Source: an uncultured Kangiella sp. (GTDB lineage: Bacteria > Pseudomonadota > Gammaproteobacteria > Enterobacterales > Kangiellaceae). From it: 64,000 nt of DNA. Shown here piece by piece: positions 9,901 through 20,105 of the stretch. Where the stretch lies: contig CANNDL010000006.1 in NCBI GenBank assembly GCA_947503435.1, positions 186,001-250,000 of the forward strand, read 5' to 3'. The translations under genes and the position numbers were made by a program. The notes below the pieces were generated by a model that worked only from the letters and a program-made list of their open reading frames with translations, was not told the DNA's origin and did not search any database. Every line of letters starts with the position of its first letter. Within the stretch, counting starts at the first letter, position 1.

Positions 9901-11118
9901 GACGGGTCTTCTTCTACGGACGATACTGTAATTGGCGCCTATCAATGGACACAAATTACAGGCCCTGCGGTAAGTTTAGAGAATGCTAACTCTAGTGTTG
10001 CAAGCTTTACTGCTATCGATGTTGAAGCAGATACTTTGGTGGAGTTCCAACTAACGGTAACCGATGAAAATGGTATTTCACACAGTCAAACGGTGGCTAT
10101 CGTTATTTCACCGATGCAATCAGAGAACCAAGCGCCAAATGCACTGATAAGCGTGAGTAATTTAAGCCCCACCTCAGGCAGCTTAGTGACACTAGATGCT
10201 TCTGCTTCAAATGACGTTGATGGTTCTATTACTAGCTACGAGTGGGTTCAATTAGATGGAGTTGCCATTAATTTAGATAACAACATTCAAGTATCAACAA
10301 GTTTTGTAGCTCCGGCAGTACAAGAGCCGACAATTGTTACGGTTCAATTAACAGTAGTCGATGATGCAGAAGCATCTACACAAGCAAGTGTGCAGATCCA
10401 AATCATGCCTGCTGATGCAGAAAACCAAGCGCCTAGCGCGATGATTCAGGTGTCTAACGTAAATCCTGACGCAGGAGAGAACGTCACTATGGATGCATCT
10501 GGATCATCAGATAGCGATGGAGTGATTGTAAGCTATGCCTGGGTACAAGTGGCAGGTCCTGCGGTAACTTTAAGCGATGCTAACTCTAACATTGCCAGCT
10601 TTATCGCTCCTGAAGTAGATGAAGATACTCAATTACAATTCAAATTAACCATCATGGATGATGAAGGAGCATCTGTTGTGAGCAGTGTATTTGTAAACTT
10701 AAAAGCTAAACCAAATGTTTTACCTATCGCAAATGTAAGTGCAAGTAACATGAATCCTGTATCTGGCACTCAAGTAGACTTGACTGGCGATACTTCAGTG
10801 GATGGCGATGGGCAAATAGTTAGCTATCAATGGTCTGTGACTGAAGGACCAAATACGGAGATTGCAAATGCAAATTCTGCTAACGCTAGCTTTATCGCTC
10901 CAATTGTTAACCAAAATACTGCGATGACCTTTAAGCTAACGGTTACTGATGACGATGGTGGGATTGCTGAAAAGACTATATCAATAACGGTATTACCGCA
11001 GTTATCTCCTAACAACCCTAACACGCCTATAAGTAATAGTAGAAAGGGTGGTGGTAGCACAAGTTTATTCATGATACTTGCGTTACTAGGAATTTGCATG
11101 GGAAGAAGACGCATCTAA
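6943..11118 (+). CDS. Large surface protein: ELW-type repeats, five PKD-like domains, GlyGly-CTERM
   Basis: The start is the ATG at 6943, because GGAGG at 6933-6937 sits correctly before it. The 1391-residue product has a signal peptide ending near AAAEQ. The N-terminal ~870 residues contain about eleven degenerate repeats of the type YFTA..GxELWxTNG, a beta-propeller-like pattern. Five PKD-like domains follow (each with a YxWxQxxGPxVxL core), then a low-complexity linker. The end KGGGS, a hydrophobic stretch and RRRI form a GlyGly-CTERM sorting signal, known to be cut by rhombosortase in type II-secreting gammaproteobacteria. It is probably surface-attached or released. No catalytic domain is visible, and adhesion or ligand binding is only a guess. 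Confidence 0.85.
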   Translation: MKFTKLKLNILAITMATVFTAAAEQEVRVKDFIDANSNKAGLRIIDPSESLAFNYNGQESLIIRGYTPEEGERPWIITGENDAFMLAGELIREPSEFTKLGNQVYFTADSPTYGEELFTVVDGEVELVLNIRPGGNSRPEQLTSYNGYLYFVANDGGGQEIWRTNGNTTEKVTNLEDNDSVNAISNFTLFGGWLYFTADTAQKGNELYRTNGTDVILHAELGAFQDDGVQPDSILSVYDNRLFFSGFFIDQVGFDMHFVQSDHSAPVFFSEFIAGNDPTIVLDAMIGDDGEQYWVIDNAGNQEMWHYDGINAATKKVSQGDIELLAAFDGGMYFANDGILPANGMELYKIVSGAFAQVDGVDGEPFELHTGSRGSDPRSPVVIGDTFYFMANATNYGHELLKIEAGSFQADIAFEDLAGPFASLTEVAKDVSNNIYLVTGQNRRLVQFDTNTLDINDVTPNQATGVDSSLTYNGDGQMIEYKGRLYFTAYTEEQGTELWVTNGQNEHIVSDIYNGKVGSHPSDFVIYQDELYFVASSSAGGREVWKTDGQTLEQAFEIVVGAESSFPSHLTLHNDWLFFRATNVANGSEIFATNGTDIELVADVLPGPSSSNPNHLTSFNNKLWFSAKDANDGFELWEIDENLVLTKHDLVQGNTGSKPSQFHATESYLYFRVLDNNGIELWTTDGDTILEMAEDINPGADSSHPSHLITDNDDRVYFIANNGTNKRLYRASGTSVVEINVSPVGDFIDLEYVNDRFYALINNPDTGTELYGRVGNDFSLLDEVINGPASALGRIKATQGTLLGEALHSSYVLNIINHAEAEWKPLSHENDEAFKLSLNDNYIAGYDFGKTFVVPACNNKLGCELFSVYFNEKPEVAIEGPIEAHSGVEVMLDGSNSFDLDGEISEYIWTRVSGPNVVLPNNGSGTLSFKAPDLLGEEDLVVRLKVIDNDGAESYVEHSIKIFNAAPVAIINVSNANPESEQQVTLDGSSSTDDTVIGAYQWTQITGPAVSLENANSSVASFTAIDVEADTLVEFQLTVTDENGISHSQTVAIVISPMQSENQAPNALISVSNLSPTSGSLVTLDASASNDVDGSITSYEWVQLDGVAINLDNNIQVSTSFVAPAVQEPTIVTVQLTVVDDAEASTQASVQIQIMPADAENQAPSAMIQVSNVNPDAGENVTMDASGSSDSDGVIVSYAWVQVAGPAVTLSDANSNIASFIAPEVDEDTQLQFKLTIMDDEGASVVSSVFVNLKAKPNVLPIANVSASNMNPVSGTQVDLTGDTSVDGDGQIVSYQWSVTEGPNTEIANANSANASFIAPIVNQNTAMTFKLTVTDDDGGIAEKTISITVLPQLSPNNPNTPISNSRKGGGSTSLFMILALLGICMGRRRI
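9555..11000 (+). repeat. Five tandem PKD-like domain repeats inside the surface protein gene
   Basis: Repeat units begin near 9555, 9838, 10126, 10423 and 10717, a period of about 285-297 bp. Units share a proline/alanine start, a D-G/S-S-x-D/T core, Y-x-W and L-T-V-x-D-x-x-G near the end. Units three and four both open with the DNA string aaccaagcgcc, which suggests recent duplication of that part; the others are more diverged. Confidence 0.8.
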
Positions 11119-11159
11119 GGATGGAAGCGTACCCTTAGGAGGTGATTTCCTCCGCTAGA

Positions 11160-11184
11160 ATGGGGCTTCGGCCCCTTCTTTTTT
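11160..11184 (+). terminator. Terminator of the surface protein gene
   Basis: GGGGC / GCCCC with a TTCG tetraloop (11162-11175) is followed by a T-rich tract ttctttttt. A separate small hairpin, GGAGG / CCTCC at 11138-11153, lies between the stop codon and the terminator. Confidence 0.85.
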
Positions 11185-11290
11185 GTAAGAAAATCATCAG
11201 CTTATGTAAAGTTATCCAATCTAGATTGAAAATAGCCTGAAAATTGATATTATCCTCAGCAATAAAAAATAATACTTAACAAGGGATACC

Positions 11291-12619
11291 ATGAAAAATC
11301 TAATCATAGGCTTGGTTTTAATAGCCTTCTCAACTGTTTCAAAATCCGATTTCAATCAAGCTGTAAAAAACTATGAATCTGGGAATTACAAAGAAGCCTT
11401 AGCAGAATTTCAATCTTTAGCTGAGATAGGTAACAAAAGCGCACAGTATAATCTTGGCTTTATGTATTTAGATGGACTTGGTACTAAGCAGGATTTAGCA
11501 AAGGCTTATGCTTGGATTAAATTGTCGGATGAGGATGGCGAGTCAACTGAGACCAAAGACGTTTTAAAGCAGATTGAAAAGCATTTAAAGGGAGCAAGAA
11601 AAGAACTGGCTGACTCAAAGTTTGCTGAAATTTCTGGCTTATTTGGTCGCCAAGCTATTATTGATGAATTGCAACCCGTGTTTGATAAAAGTTCTAAAAG
11701 TAAGTTGGTTGGGGCTATTCCAATTAAAACTATCCCAGCAAGCTATCCCATAAGTGCCCAAAGAGCTGGCATCGAAGGATACGTTAAAGTTACATTTCAA
11801 TTAAATGAGCTGGGTAGCCCAATTGAAATTGATGTCACTGATTCTTTTCCAAGCGGAGTATTCGACAGCGTGACTCTTAATGCCATTAAAAAGTGGCAAT
11901 TTGAATTGGCGGGAGCGGATAAGAATAAAGAGTACCGCTATACAATGGAATATAAATTGAGTGGAGGATCGTTTAATACAAAAACTAGAAATCTTGTTCG
12001 GGAATTTAAGGAATCAGCCAAAGCGGGTGATCCAGTTGGGCAGTATTACTATGCCAAATACGGCGAAATGGTACTAAAAGATGAGGTGGATGACACTGAA
12101 CTTTATTACAACTCTGCCGTTCAAGGTATCGCGGATGCACAGCATGAGTTGGGGTTGAAACTATTAAGTGGTGATGGATGTCAGCAAGATCGTAAAAAAG
12201 GAATTAAATGGCTTACAAGCGCCGCTTCTGCAAATTTAGGACGAGCTCAATTAAAACTTTCGAGATTGTTTTCACAAGTCGAAGGGGCAGATGCTAAAGA
12301 AAAAAGTAATTTCTGGTTAGAGAAAGCCTATAAATCAAATGATATTGAGGCGGCCTTGTCTACAGCTGCTAGGTTGTCCAATAGTCCTGATTACACGCCA
12401 CTACAAGTTATTGAAAAACTAAATATTTTGGATGAAAAATCAGTGGTTGACCCTCTTAAGTATTATCAGCTTTATGCAGATAGCTATGCCAAAGCAAATG
12501 ACTTTAACAATGCATATAAGTATCAAAACAAGGCTAATAAAATGCTTAGACGCTACGGAAAAGTGCCTAAGGATATGCGTGAGAAGCTATCTGAGTACAA
12601 AAATAAAAGAGAATCATAG
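11291..12619 (+). CDS. Periplasmic Sel1-repeat protein with central TonB C-terminal domain
   Basis: The protein has 442 residues. A short signal peptide (ending near VSKSD) leads into Sel1-like repeats at residues 20-75 (NYKEALAEFQSLAEIGNKSA, YNLGFMYLDGLG). A TonB C-terminal domain follows at about residues 140-225 (IEGYVKVTFQLNELGSP, AIKKWQFELAG), and more Sel1-like repeats fill the rest. There is no membrane anchor with the usual TonB SxxH and no proline-rich spacer, so it is unlikely to energise receptors like classical TonB. The domain is closely similar to that of the lipoprotein at 50480-50851. A periplasmic scaffolding role is inferred. Confidence 0.75.
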   Translation: MKNLIIGLVLIAFSTVSKSDFNQAVKNYESGNYKEALAEFQSLAEIGNKSAQYNLGFMYLDGLGTKQDLAKAYAWIKLSDEDGESTETKDVLKQIEKHLKGARKELADSKFAEISGLFGRQAIIDELQPVFDKSSKSKLVGAIPIKTIPASYPISAQRAGIEGYVKVTFQLNELGSPIEIDVTDSFPSGVFDSVTLNAIKKWQFELAGADKNKEYRYTMEYKLSGGSFNTKTRNLVREFKESAKAGDPVGQYYYAKYGEMVLKDEVDDTELYYNSAVQGIADAQHELGLKLLSGDGCQQDRKKGIKWLTSAASANLGRAQLKLSRLFSQVEGADAKEKSNFWLEKAYKSNDIEAALSTAARLSNSPDYTPLQVIEKLNILDEKSVVDPLKYYQLYADSYAKANDFNNAYKYQNKANKMLRRYGKVPKDMREKLSEYKNKRES

Positions 12620-12657
12620 CCAAAATCTTGCCTTTTTAAGCTAAATAGCTAAACTAG

Positions 12658-12696
12658 GCGCACTTTTACTTATGACCCCGTAAGGTCAGAGTGCGC
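12658..12696 (+). promoter_or_regulatory. Nested stem-loop immediately before queA
   Basis: An outer stem GCGCACT (12658-12664) / AGTGCGC (12690-12696) encloses an inner stem TGACC (12673-12677) / GGTCA (12684-12688) with loop CCGTAA. It ends four bases before the queA ATG and contains the AAGG that could serve as its ribosome site. No T-run follows, so it is not a terminator. It could control queA translation; it does not match the preQ1 riboswitch patterns I know. Confidence 0.5.
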
Positions 12697-12699
12697 TTA

Positions 12700-14927
<2,228 letters not shown>

Positions 14928-14957
14928 AATTAGTATAAATATTAAGAGGTTATAACA

Positions 14958-15272
14958 ATGGTTTTAGCTACAGCAGCATCACAAGGTAGTAGTTTAATGC
15001 AATTTTTCATTATGTTTGTTCCTTTATTGTTGATCATGTATTTCATGATGATCCGCCCACAGCAAAAGAAGCAAAAGCAACATCAAGCGATGATGGGCGC
15101 TTTAGAAAAAGGCGATGAAGTGATGACCACTGGTGGTATCGTTGGCCGCATCGCAAAAATTCACGATCAGTTTGTAGTATTAAATATTAGTGAAGGTGTG
15201 GAAATTAAATTCCAAAAAGCTTCAATTGCGCAAACTTTGCCAAAAGGCACAATTAAAGAAATTGAAGGCTAA
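14958..15272 (+). CDS. yajC: Sec translocon accessory subunit YajC
   Basis: YajC is a small inner-membrane protein that associates with SecDF and SecYEG. The 104 residues contain one membrane helix (about residues 14-32, FFIMFVPLLLIMYFMMI), followed by the family signature RPQQKKQKQH and a soluble SH3-like tail with the GDEVMTTGGIVGRI motif. An aagaggt ribosome site precedes the ATG. It follows tgt by 30 bp and precedes secD. Confidence 0.97.
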   Translation: MVLATAASQGSSLMQFFIMFVPLLLIMYFMMIRPQQKKQKQHQAMMGALEKGDEVMTTGGIVGRIAKIHDQFVVLNISEGVEIKFQKASIAQTLPKGTIKEIEG

Positions 15273-15320
15273 AACGATAGTTTTAAAATTCTAACTAATA
15301 AATATATTGACGGATAACTT

Positions 15321-17237
15321 ATGATTTTTGATCAACCGAATCAGGTGCAAAGGCCTATTAATACTTACCCTAAGTGGAAGTATGTGCTAATTGTACTGAT
15401 CATTGCCGTGGCCGCTATTTATGCCATGCCGAATATTTTTGGTGAAAACCCAGCGGTACAAATGACCGGCTTGCGTGACACTGAGATTTCTCAGACTCAA
15501 TTAACTGAGATTGAAGAAGAATGGCAACAACAGCAATTGACACCGATTGCGGTTGAGCAAAGTACGAATCAAAAAGTTATCGCTCGGTTTAGTAGTACTG
15601 ACAGCCAATTAATGGCTCATGGTATTGCTAATAATTATTTAAACCCTGATGTTCGTAATACTGATTATGTAGTCGTGCAAAGTTTAGCGCCAGCTACTCC
15701 AGATTGGCTACGCTCGTTAGGTGGCAAGCCGATGAAATTAGGCTTGGATTTACGCGGTGGTATTTACTTCTTAATGCAAGTCGATATGGATAAAGCAGTC
15801 GAGAAGCAAAAAGAACAGATCAGTAATGATTTTAAACGCACTCTATTAGATCATGACGAGGGTCGTATTCGTGGTCGTATAGAGGTTATTGATAATGGTC
15901 TTTTATTGCAAGTAAAGCCTAGCGATATTGAGCGAGCATATTCTGCCTTGTTTCAAGGTTACTCTGATCGAGTATTGTTAGAACGTATAACTCGCAATGA
16001 TATTGATTTAATTCGAGCAACCTTTACCGATGCGAAATTAAAAGAAATACAGGATATGGCGGTTGATCAAAACCGTTTGATTTTGAGTGAGCGTGTGAAT
16101 TCTCTGGGTGTGGCAGAACCGCAAATCCAACGTCAGGGCGCTGATAGAATTGTTGTCCAATTACCTGGTATTCAGAATTCGGCTGAAGCGAAACAAACAC
16201 TTGGCGCAACAGCTACCCTTGAATTTAGGTTAGTTAATCATGATGCGATGGCAGGCTATGTTCCTGGGGATCAAATTCCAGCCGGCTCTACCGAGTTTAT
16301 TGATAATTTTGGTCGTCCGATTATTGTTTTTGATGAGGTGAAAGTTACAGGTGATCATCTGATCGACGCAAGAGCAGCCCAAGATCAACAAACTCAACAA
16401 CCGATTGTCAGCGTTAACCTTGATAGTGTCGGTGGCGCAAAAATGCTTGAAACAACCGTTAAAAACGTAGGTAAGCGATTAGCTATGGTTTTGGTTGAAT
16501 CAGTGCCAAACTTTGAAGATGTAAATGGCAAAAGAACGCTAGTCGGTTCAACCACCAAAGAGCGTTTAATTAGTGCCCCAAATATTAATAGCGAGTTTGG
16601 AGATCGATTCCAAATTCAAGGTAGTTTCACTCCTGCGCAGACTAAAGATTTAGCCCTGAATCTTCGCTCTGGTGCTTTGGTAGCTCCAACCTTCTTTATC
16701 GAAGAAAGAACCGTTGGCCCAACTCTTGGTGCTGAAAATATCGAAAAAGGCATGCAGTCAGTAATGATTGGTTTTGCTTTGGTACTTATTTTTATGTTGG
16801 TCTATTACAAGCTGTTTGGAATGGTTGCAAACATTGCTTTGACTCTAAATTTAGTATTAATTACCGCAATAATGTCAATACTTGGCGCCACTTTAACTTT
16901 GCCGGGCATTGCAGGTATCGTACTGACCGTTGGGATGGCGGTAGATGCCAACGTATTGATTTTCGAACGTATTCGAGAAGAGTTGCGAGAAGGCTCTGCG
17001 CCTGCTCAGGCTATCGACAAAGGTTACGCGCAAGCATTATCAACTATTGCTGATGCTAATATAACTACCATGATTGCTGCAATCATCTTGTACGCAATTG
17101 GTACCGGTCCAGTGAAAGGTTTCGCGATTACTTTATTCGTCGGTATCTTAACTTCTATGTTTACTGCAATTTTTGTAAGTCGAGGCATTGTGAACTTGAT
17201 TTATGGCGGTAAAACTGTGAAAAAATTATCGATATAG
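15321..17237 (+). CDS. secD: Protein translocase subunit SecD
   Basis: SecD, with SecF, uses the proton motive force to pull proteins out of the Sec channel. The 638 residues include the first membrane helix (about 24-42), the KLGLDLRGGIYFLM block, a large periplasmic P1 region, and a C-terminal block of five helices with GMAVDANVLIFERIREELREG. The length is slightly above E. coli's 615. SecF starts 12 bp after the stop, so the two are translationally close. Confidence 0.97.
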   Translation: MIFDQPNQVQRPINTYPKWKYVLIVLIIAVAAIYAMPNIFGENPAVQMTGLRDTEISQTQLTEIEEEWQQQQLTPIAVEQSTNQKVIARFSSTDSQLMAHGIANNYLNPDVRNTDYVVVQSLAPATPDWLRSLGGKPMKLGLDLRGGIYFLMQVDMDKAVEKQKEQISNDFKRTLLDHDEGRIRGRIEVIDNGLLLQVKPSDIERAYSALFQGYSDRVLLERITRNDIDLIRATFTDAKLKEIQDMAVDQNRLILSERVNSLGVAEPQIQRQGADRIVVQLPGIQNSAEAKQTLGATATLEFRLVNHDAMAGYVPGDQIPAGSTEFIDNFGRPIIVFDEVKVTGDHLIDARAAQDQQTQQPIVSVNLDSVGGAKMLETTVKNVGKRLAMVLVESVPNFEDVNGKRTLVGSTTKERLISAPNINSEFGDRFQIQGSFTPAQTKDLALNLRSGALVAPTFFIEERTVGPTLGAENIEKGMQSVMIGFALVLIFMLVYYKLFGMVANIALTLNLVLITAIMSILGATLTLPGIAGIVLTVGMAVDANVLIFERIREELREGSAPAQAIDKGYAQALSTIADANITTMIAAIILYAIGTGPVKGFAITLFVGILTSMFTAIFVSRGIVNLIYGGKTVKKLSI

Positions 17238-17249
17238 GGAATAAACAAT

Positions 17250-18188
17250 ATGCAAATTTTAAATAAACAAACCCATATCGACTTTCTTAAGTTAAGAAAA
17301 ATCGCCATGGTCTTTTCTGCAATATTGATTATTGCTTCAATAGCCTCGCTATTTACTAAAGGATTGAATTACGGATTAGATTTTACCGGCGGTACTTCTG
17401 TAGAAATTCAGTATGGCCAAGCTGCGGATTTAAGCTCAGTTCGTCAACAGCTACAGGCGGCAAATTATAAAGGTGCAATTGTTCAAAATTTTGGTACTTC
17501 TCAAGATGTTAAAATTCGTATCCCAGATCAAGACTTTATTCCGGGTGACGAAATTGGTGCCGCCGTTATTGACTTGCTGCAATCCAATGATGCTAGCGTG
17601 GTTGAAAAATATAAAGGCTACGTAGGACCTGTTGTTGGTGAAGAGTTAAAAGAGCAAGGTGCAATGGCTATGTTGGTAGCTTTGATCTGTATCATGATAT
17701 ACGTTGCGTTACGTTTTGAATGGAAGTTCTCACTAGGTTCAGTAGCGGCACTAGCGCATGATGTCATCATCACTTTAGGCTTCTTCTCAATTAGTCAGAT
17801 GGAATTCGATTTAACCGTTTTAGCAGCGTTATTAGCGGTAATCGGTTACTCGCTAAACGATACAATTGTTGTATTTGATAGAATTCGTGAAAACTTTTTA
17901 AAAATGCGAAAAGGTACGTCATACGAGATCATTAACAATTCATTAAATCAAACTTTAGCTAGAACTTTGATGACTTCGATAACGACTTTACTAGTTTTGC
18001 TGGCATTATTCTTCTTCGGCGGTGAAACCATTCATGCTTTTGCTACTGCATTAATTGTGGGTGTATTTATTGGTACTTATTCATCGATTTATGTTGCGAG
18101 TATTGTTGCCTTGGCATTAGGTGTGAAAAAAGAAGACTTGATGCCGCCAGAAGTTGAAAAAGAAGGTGCTGAGTTCGATTTACCTTAA
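17250..18188 (+). CDS. secF: Protein translocase subunit SecF
   Basis: The partner of SecD in protein export has 312 residues. The first helix (about 18-36) is followed by GLNYGLDFTGGTSVEIQY, and the membrane block holds GYSLNDTIVVFDRIRENF, the conserved Asp/Arg region of the proton pathway. It is the last gene of the queA-tgt-yajC-secDF cluster and is followed by a terminator. Confidence 0.97.
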   Translation: MQILNKQTHIDFLKLRKIAMVFSAILIIASIASLFTKGLNYGLDFTGGTSVEIQYGQAADLSSVRQQLQAANYKGAIVQNFGTSQDVKIRIPDQDFIPGDEIGAAVIDLLQSNDASVVEKYKGYVGPVVGEELKEQGAMAMLVALICIMIYVALRFEWKFSLGSVAALAHDVIITLGFFSISQMEFDLTVLAALLAVIGYSLNDTIVVFDRIRENFLKMRKGTSYEIINNSLNQTLARTLMTSITTLLVLLALFFFGGETIHAFATALIVGVFIGTYSSIYVASIVALALGVKKEDLMPPEVEKEGAEFDLP

Positions 18189-18235
18189 ATATTGAGTGGT
18201 TAAAATTAACCAGTTAATTTAATTTATATTTGATT

Positions 18236-18266
18236 CGGCTTAGAATAAAACCTAAGCCGTTTTTTA
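18236..18266 (+). terminator. secF operon terminator
   Basis: CGGCTTAG (18236-18243) pairs with CTAAGCCG (18252-18259), followed by six to seven T residues. It ends the Sec cluster and separates it from the MscS gene 23 bp downstream. Confidence 0.9.
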
Positions 18267-18288
18267 TTAAGAAGAAAGTGAGTGTTAC

Positions 18289-19452
18289 ATGGCAGAGCAA
18301 AAAGATAATTCCGAGGAAGTAATCGATACCTCTAGTAAAGTCGCAGAACAAGCATTCAGTGATGTAAAAAGCTGGCTGCCAGACTTTATATTGCCTTATT
18401 GGAATAGTCTGCAAGAGCATCCATTGTTGCTGATGATTTTGGTGTTATTTATAGGTTATGGCCTAGGTAAAATAGTTCAATGGACTTTTAAGAAAATCGC
18501 TGGCCGTATAACAGCTAAGACAAAAAATGACTATGACGATCGTCTAATTACTATCATAAGTAAGCCAATATTTGCGGTGATTTTCTTTGGCTCTCTTGTC
18601 TTAGCGGTTGAAGCTTATCAATTTGAACAATCTACTGATACAGCCCTAAAACGGGTGATTATCTCGATTTTAATCGTGAGCTTTATGGTGACCATTTGGA
18701 AAGGAGCAAAGGTAGTATTAGAAGCTCTGAGCCATAACCGCAAACACTTTACTTTTGTTGAAGAAAGAACAATACCACTGCTTAATATTGTGACTCAACT
18801 GTTAACAGTGGGTACCGCCTCTTATTTCTTGATCTTATTATGGGGCAAGGATCCAACGGCCTGGTTAGCATCGGCAGGTGTTATTGGTATCGCCGTAGGT
18901 TTCGCTGCCAAAGATACTTTAGCCAACTTATTTGCAGGTTTTTTCATTGTGGCTGATTCACCTTATAAGCTGGGTGATTACATAGTGCTAGATACTGGTG
19001 AAAGAGGAGAAGTTTCGCATGTTGGGATACGCTCAACACGATTGATGACTCGAGACGATGTAGAAGTAACCATCCCAAATTCTGTTATGGGTAATGCTAA
19101 AATTGTCAATGAAAGCGGTGGCCCGTCTGAAAAAACTCGTATTCGATTACCTGTTGGTGTTGCCTATGAGTCAGACTTGGAAAAAGTAGTTGAAGTTTTA
19201 GAACAAGTAGCAGATGAAAATACCAACGTTTTAAAATTCCCTGAACCTAGAGTCCGAGCCAAATTATTCGGAGCTTCTAGTGTTGATTTTCAACTTCAAT
19301 ATTGGATAGATAAGCCTGAATTGCGCGGCAGAGTAACTCATGCCATGATATTAGCTATACACAAAAAATTCCGCGAGGAAGGTATTGAGATTCCATATAG
19401 TAAACAAGATCTTTATATCAAAAAGCTGGAAGCCGATTCTAACGAGCTTTAG
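18289..19452 (+). CDS. Small-conductance mechanosensitive channel, MscS family
   Basis: The 387-residue inner-membrane channel probably releases solutes on osmotic downshock. After a soluble N-terminus come helices near residues 44-62, 95-112, 122-140 and 170-190. The pore helix is glycine/alanine-rich (WLASAGVIGIAVGFAAKDTL), then the beta domain (SPYKLGDYIVLDTGERGEV, VTIPNSVMGNAKIVN) and the C-terminal alpha/beta cap. A ribosome site agaaag precedes the ATG. It is one of three MscS-family genes in this window. Its 3' end overlaps the next reading frame. Confidence 0.92.
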   Translation: MAEQKDNSEEVIDTSSKVAEQAFSDVKSWLPDFILPYWNSLQEHPLLLMILVLFIGYGLGKIVQWTFKKIAGRITAKTKNDYDDRLITIISKPIFAVIFFGSLVLAVEAYQFEQSTDTALKRVIISILIVSFMVTIWKGAKVVLEALSHNRKHFTFVEERTIPLLNIVTQLLTVGTASYFLILLWGKDPTAWLASAGVIGIAVGFAAKDTLANLFAGFFIVADSPYKLGDYIVLDTGERGEVSHVGIRSTRLMTRDDVEVTIPNSVMGNAKIVNESGGPSEKTRIRLPVGVAYESDLEKVVEVLEQVADENTNVLKFPEPRVRAKLFGASSVDFQLQYWIDKPELRGRVTHAMILAIHKKFREEGIEIPYSKQDLYIKKLEADSNEL

Positions 19453-20047
19453 TTTCTTATTTATTTTTGGTTGCTCGATAACTAAAGAGCAATCAAAAGT
19501 TCCTAATCTAAGCTCGATTTCTACTGAAGCGCAGCCTCTGAAGGCTGTGGCTGAAGAGTCTGTCCCTTTATCTAAAGTAAAAAGCCTTCCTACTGACTTT
19601 TCTGAATGTGGTTTAGATAATAAATCACGCCATTTGGCACAATTAATTGTTCAAGATAGTGAGCAGCAAAGACTAATCATCCGTTGTGATGCGCAGCTTG
19701 CTGTAATTGCCAATCTTAAAGCAAAAGAAATGGCTTTGACTGGTAGGGTTAGCCATAAAGGTAGCTTTTCAGGGCCAAACCAACGATTAATCCACTATTC
19801 TTATCCCTTAGCAAACTCTGAGCATGAACTTTTTAATACCGTAGAAGCAATTATGGGCGGTGAGGAAGATGAAACTGAGGTGTGGTTAAGTTTTCAAGCT
19901 TCTTATCCTCACAAGATTCACCTGTTAGCCGAGCATGCTTTTTATACAAAACAAACCCAACTGGGAGTTGGCTATTACCAAAACAAGCAAAGCCCACATA
20001 TAGATTATTGGGCTGTTTATTTTGTGAAACAAGATATTACTAATTAA
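19385..20047 (+). CDS. CAP/SCP-superfamily lipoprotein
   Basis: The product is 220 residues from a TTG at 19385, overlapping the MscS gene by 68 bp. No other ATG, GTG or TTG occurs before the lipobox (FIFGC, Cys about residue 30), so the start is forced but uncertain. The mature part matches the CAP (cysteine-rich secretory protein, PR-1-like) fold: LKAKEMALTGRVSHKG carries the motif histidine, and QLGVGY and YWAVYFVK form the C-terminal strands. The usual second acidic motif (VGENI) is replaced by VEAIMGGEEDE. It is an envelope lipoprotein of unknown role. The sigma factor gene begins 58 bp later. Confidence 0.68.
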   Translation: MRFHIVNKIFISKSWKPILTSFSFLFIFGCSITKEQSKVPNLSSISTEAQPLKAVAEESVPLSKVKSLPTDFSECGLDNKSRHLAQLIVQDSEQQRLIIRCDAQLAVIANLKAKEMALTGRVSHKGSFSGPNQRLIHYSYPLANSEHELFNTVEAIMGGEEDETEVWLSFQASYPHKIHLLAEHAFYTKQTQLGVGYYQNKQSPHIDYWAVYFVKQDITN

Positions 20048-20105
20048 CATGTCACTTTTCTTAAAGTCAAAAGGTCAAACTATCAAATGATTAAAAAGGG
20101 TTGCT

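Noticed and set aside
10827-11114. 95-codon minus-strand open frame in the surface protein gene
   Set aside because: It mirrors the low-complexity PKD and CTERM coding region and has no independent support.
11137-11162. AGGAGGTGAT, an ideal Shine-Dalgarno sequence, after the surface protein gene
   Set aside because: The next ATG (11160) is 17 bp away, lies in the terminator stem, and would start only a very short peptide. The sequence is simply one arm of a GGAGG/CCTCC hairpin.
12658-12696. preQ1 riboswitch before queA
   Set aside because: The stems do not form the compact pseudoknot patterns I know for preQ1 classes, and those riboswitches sit before preQ1 synthesis or transport genes. I kept it only as an unassigned stem-loop.
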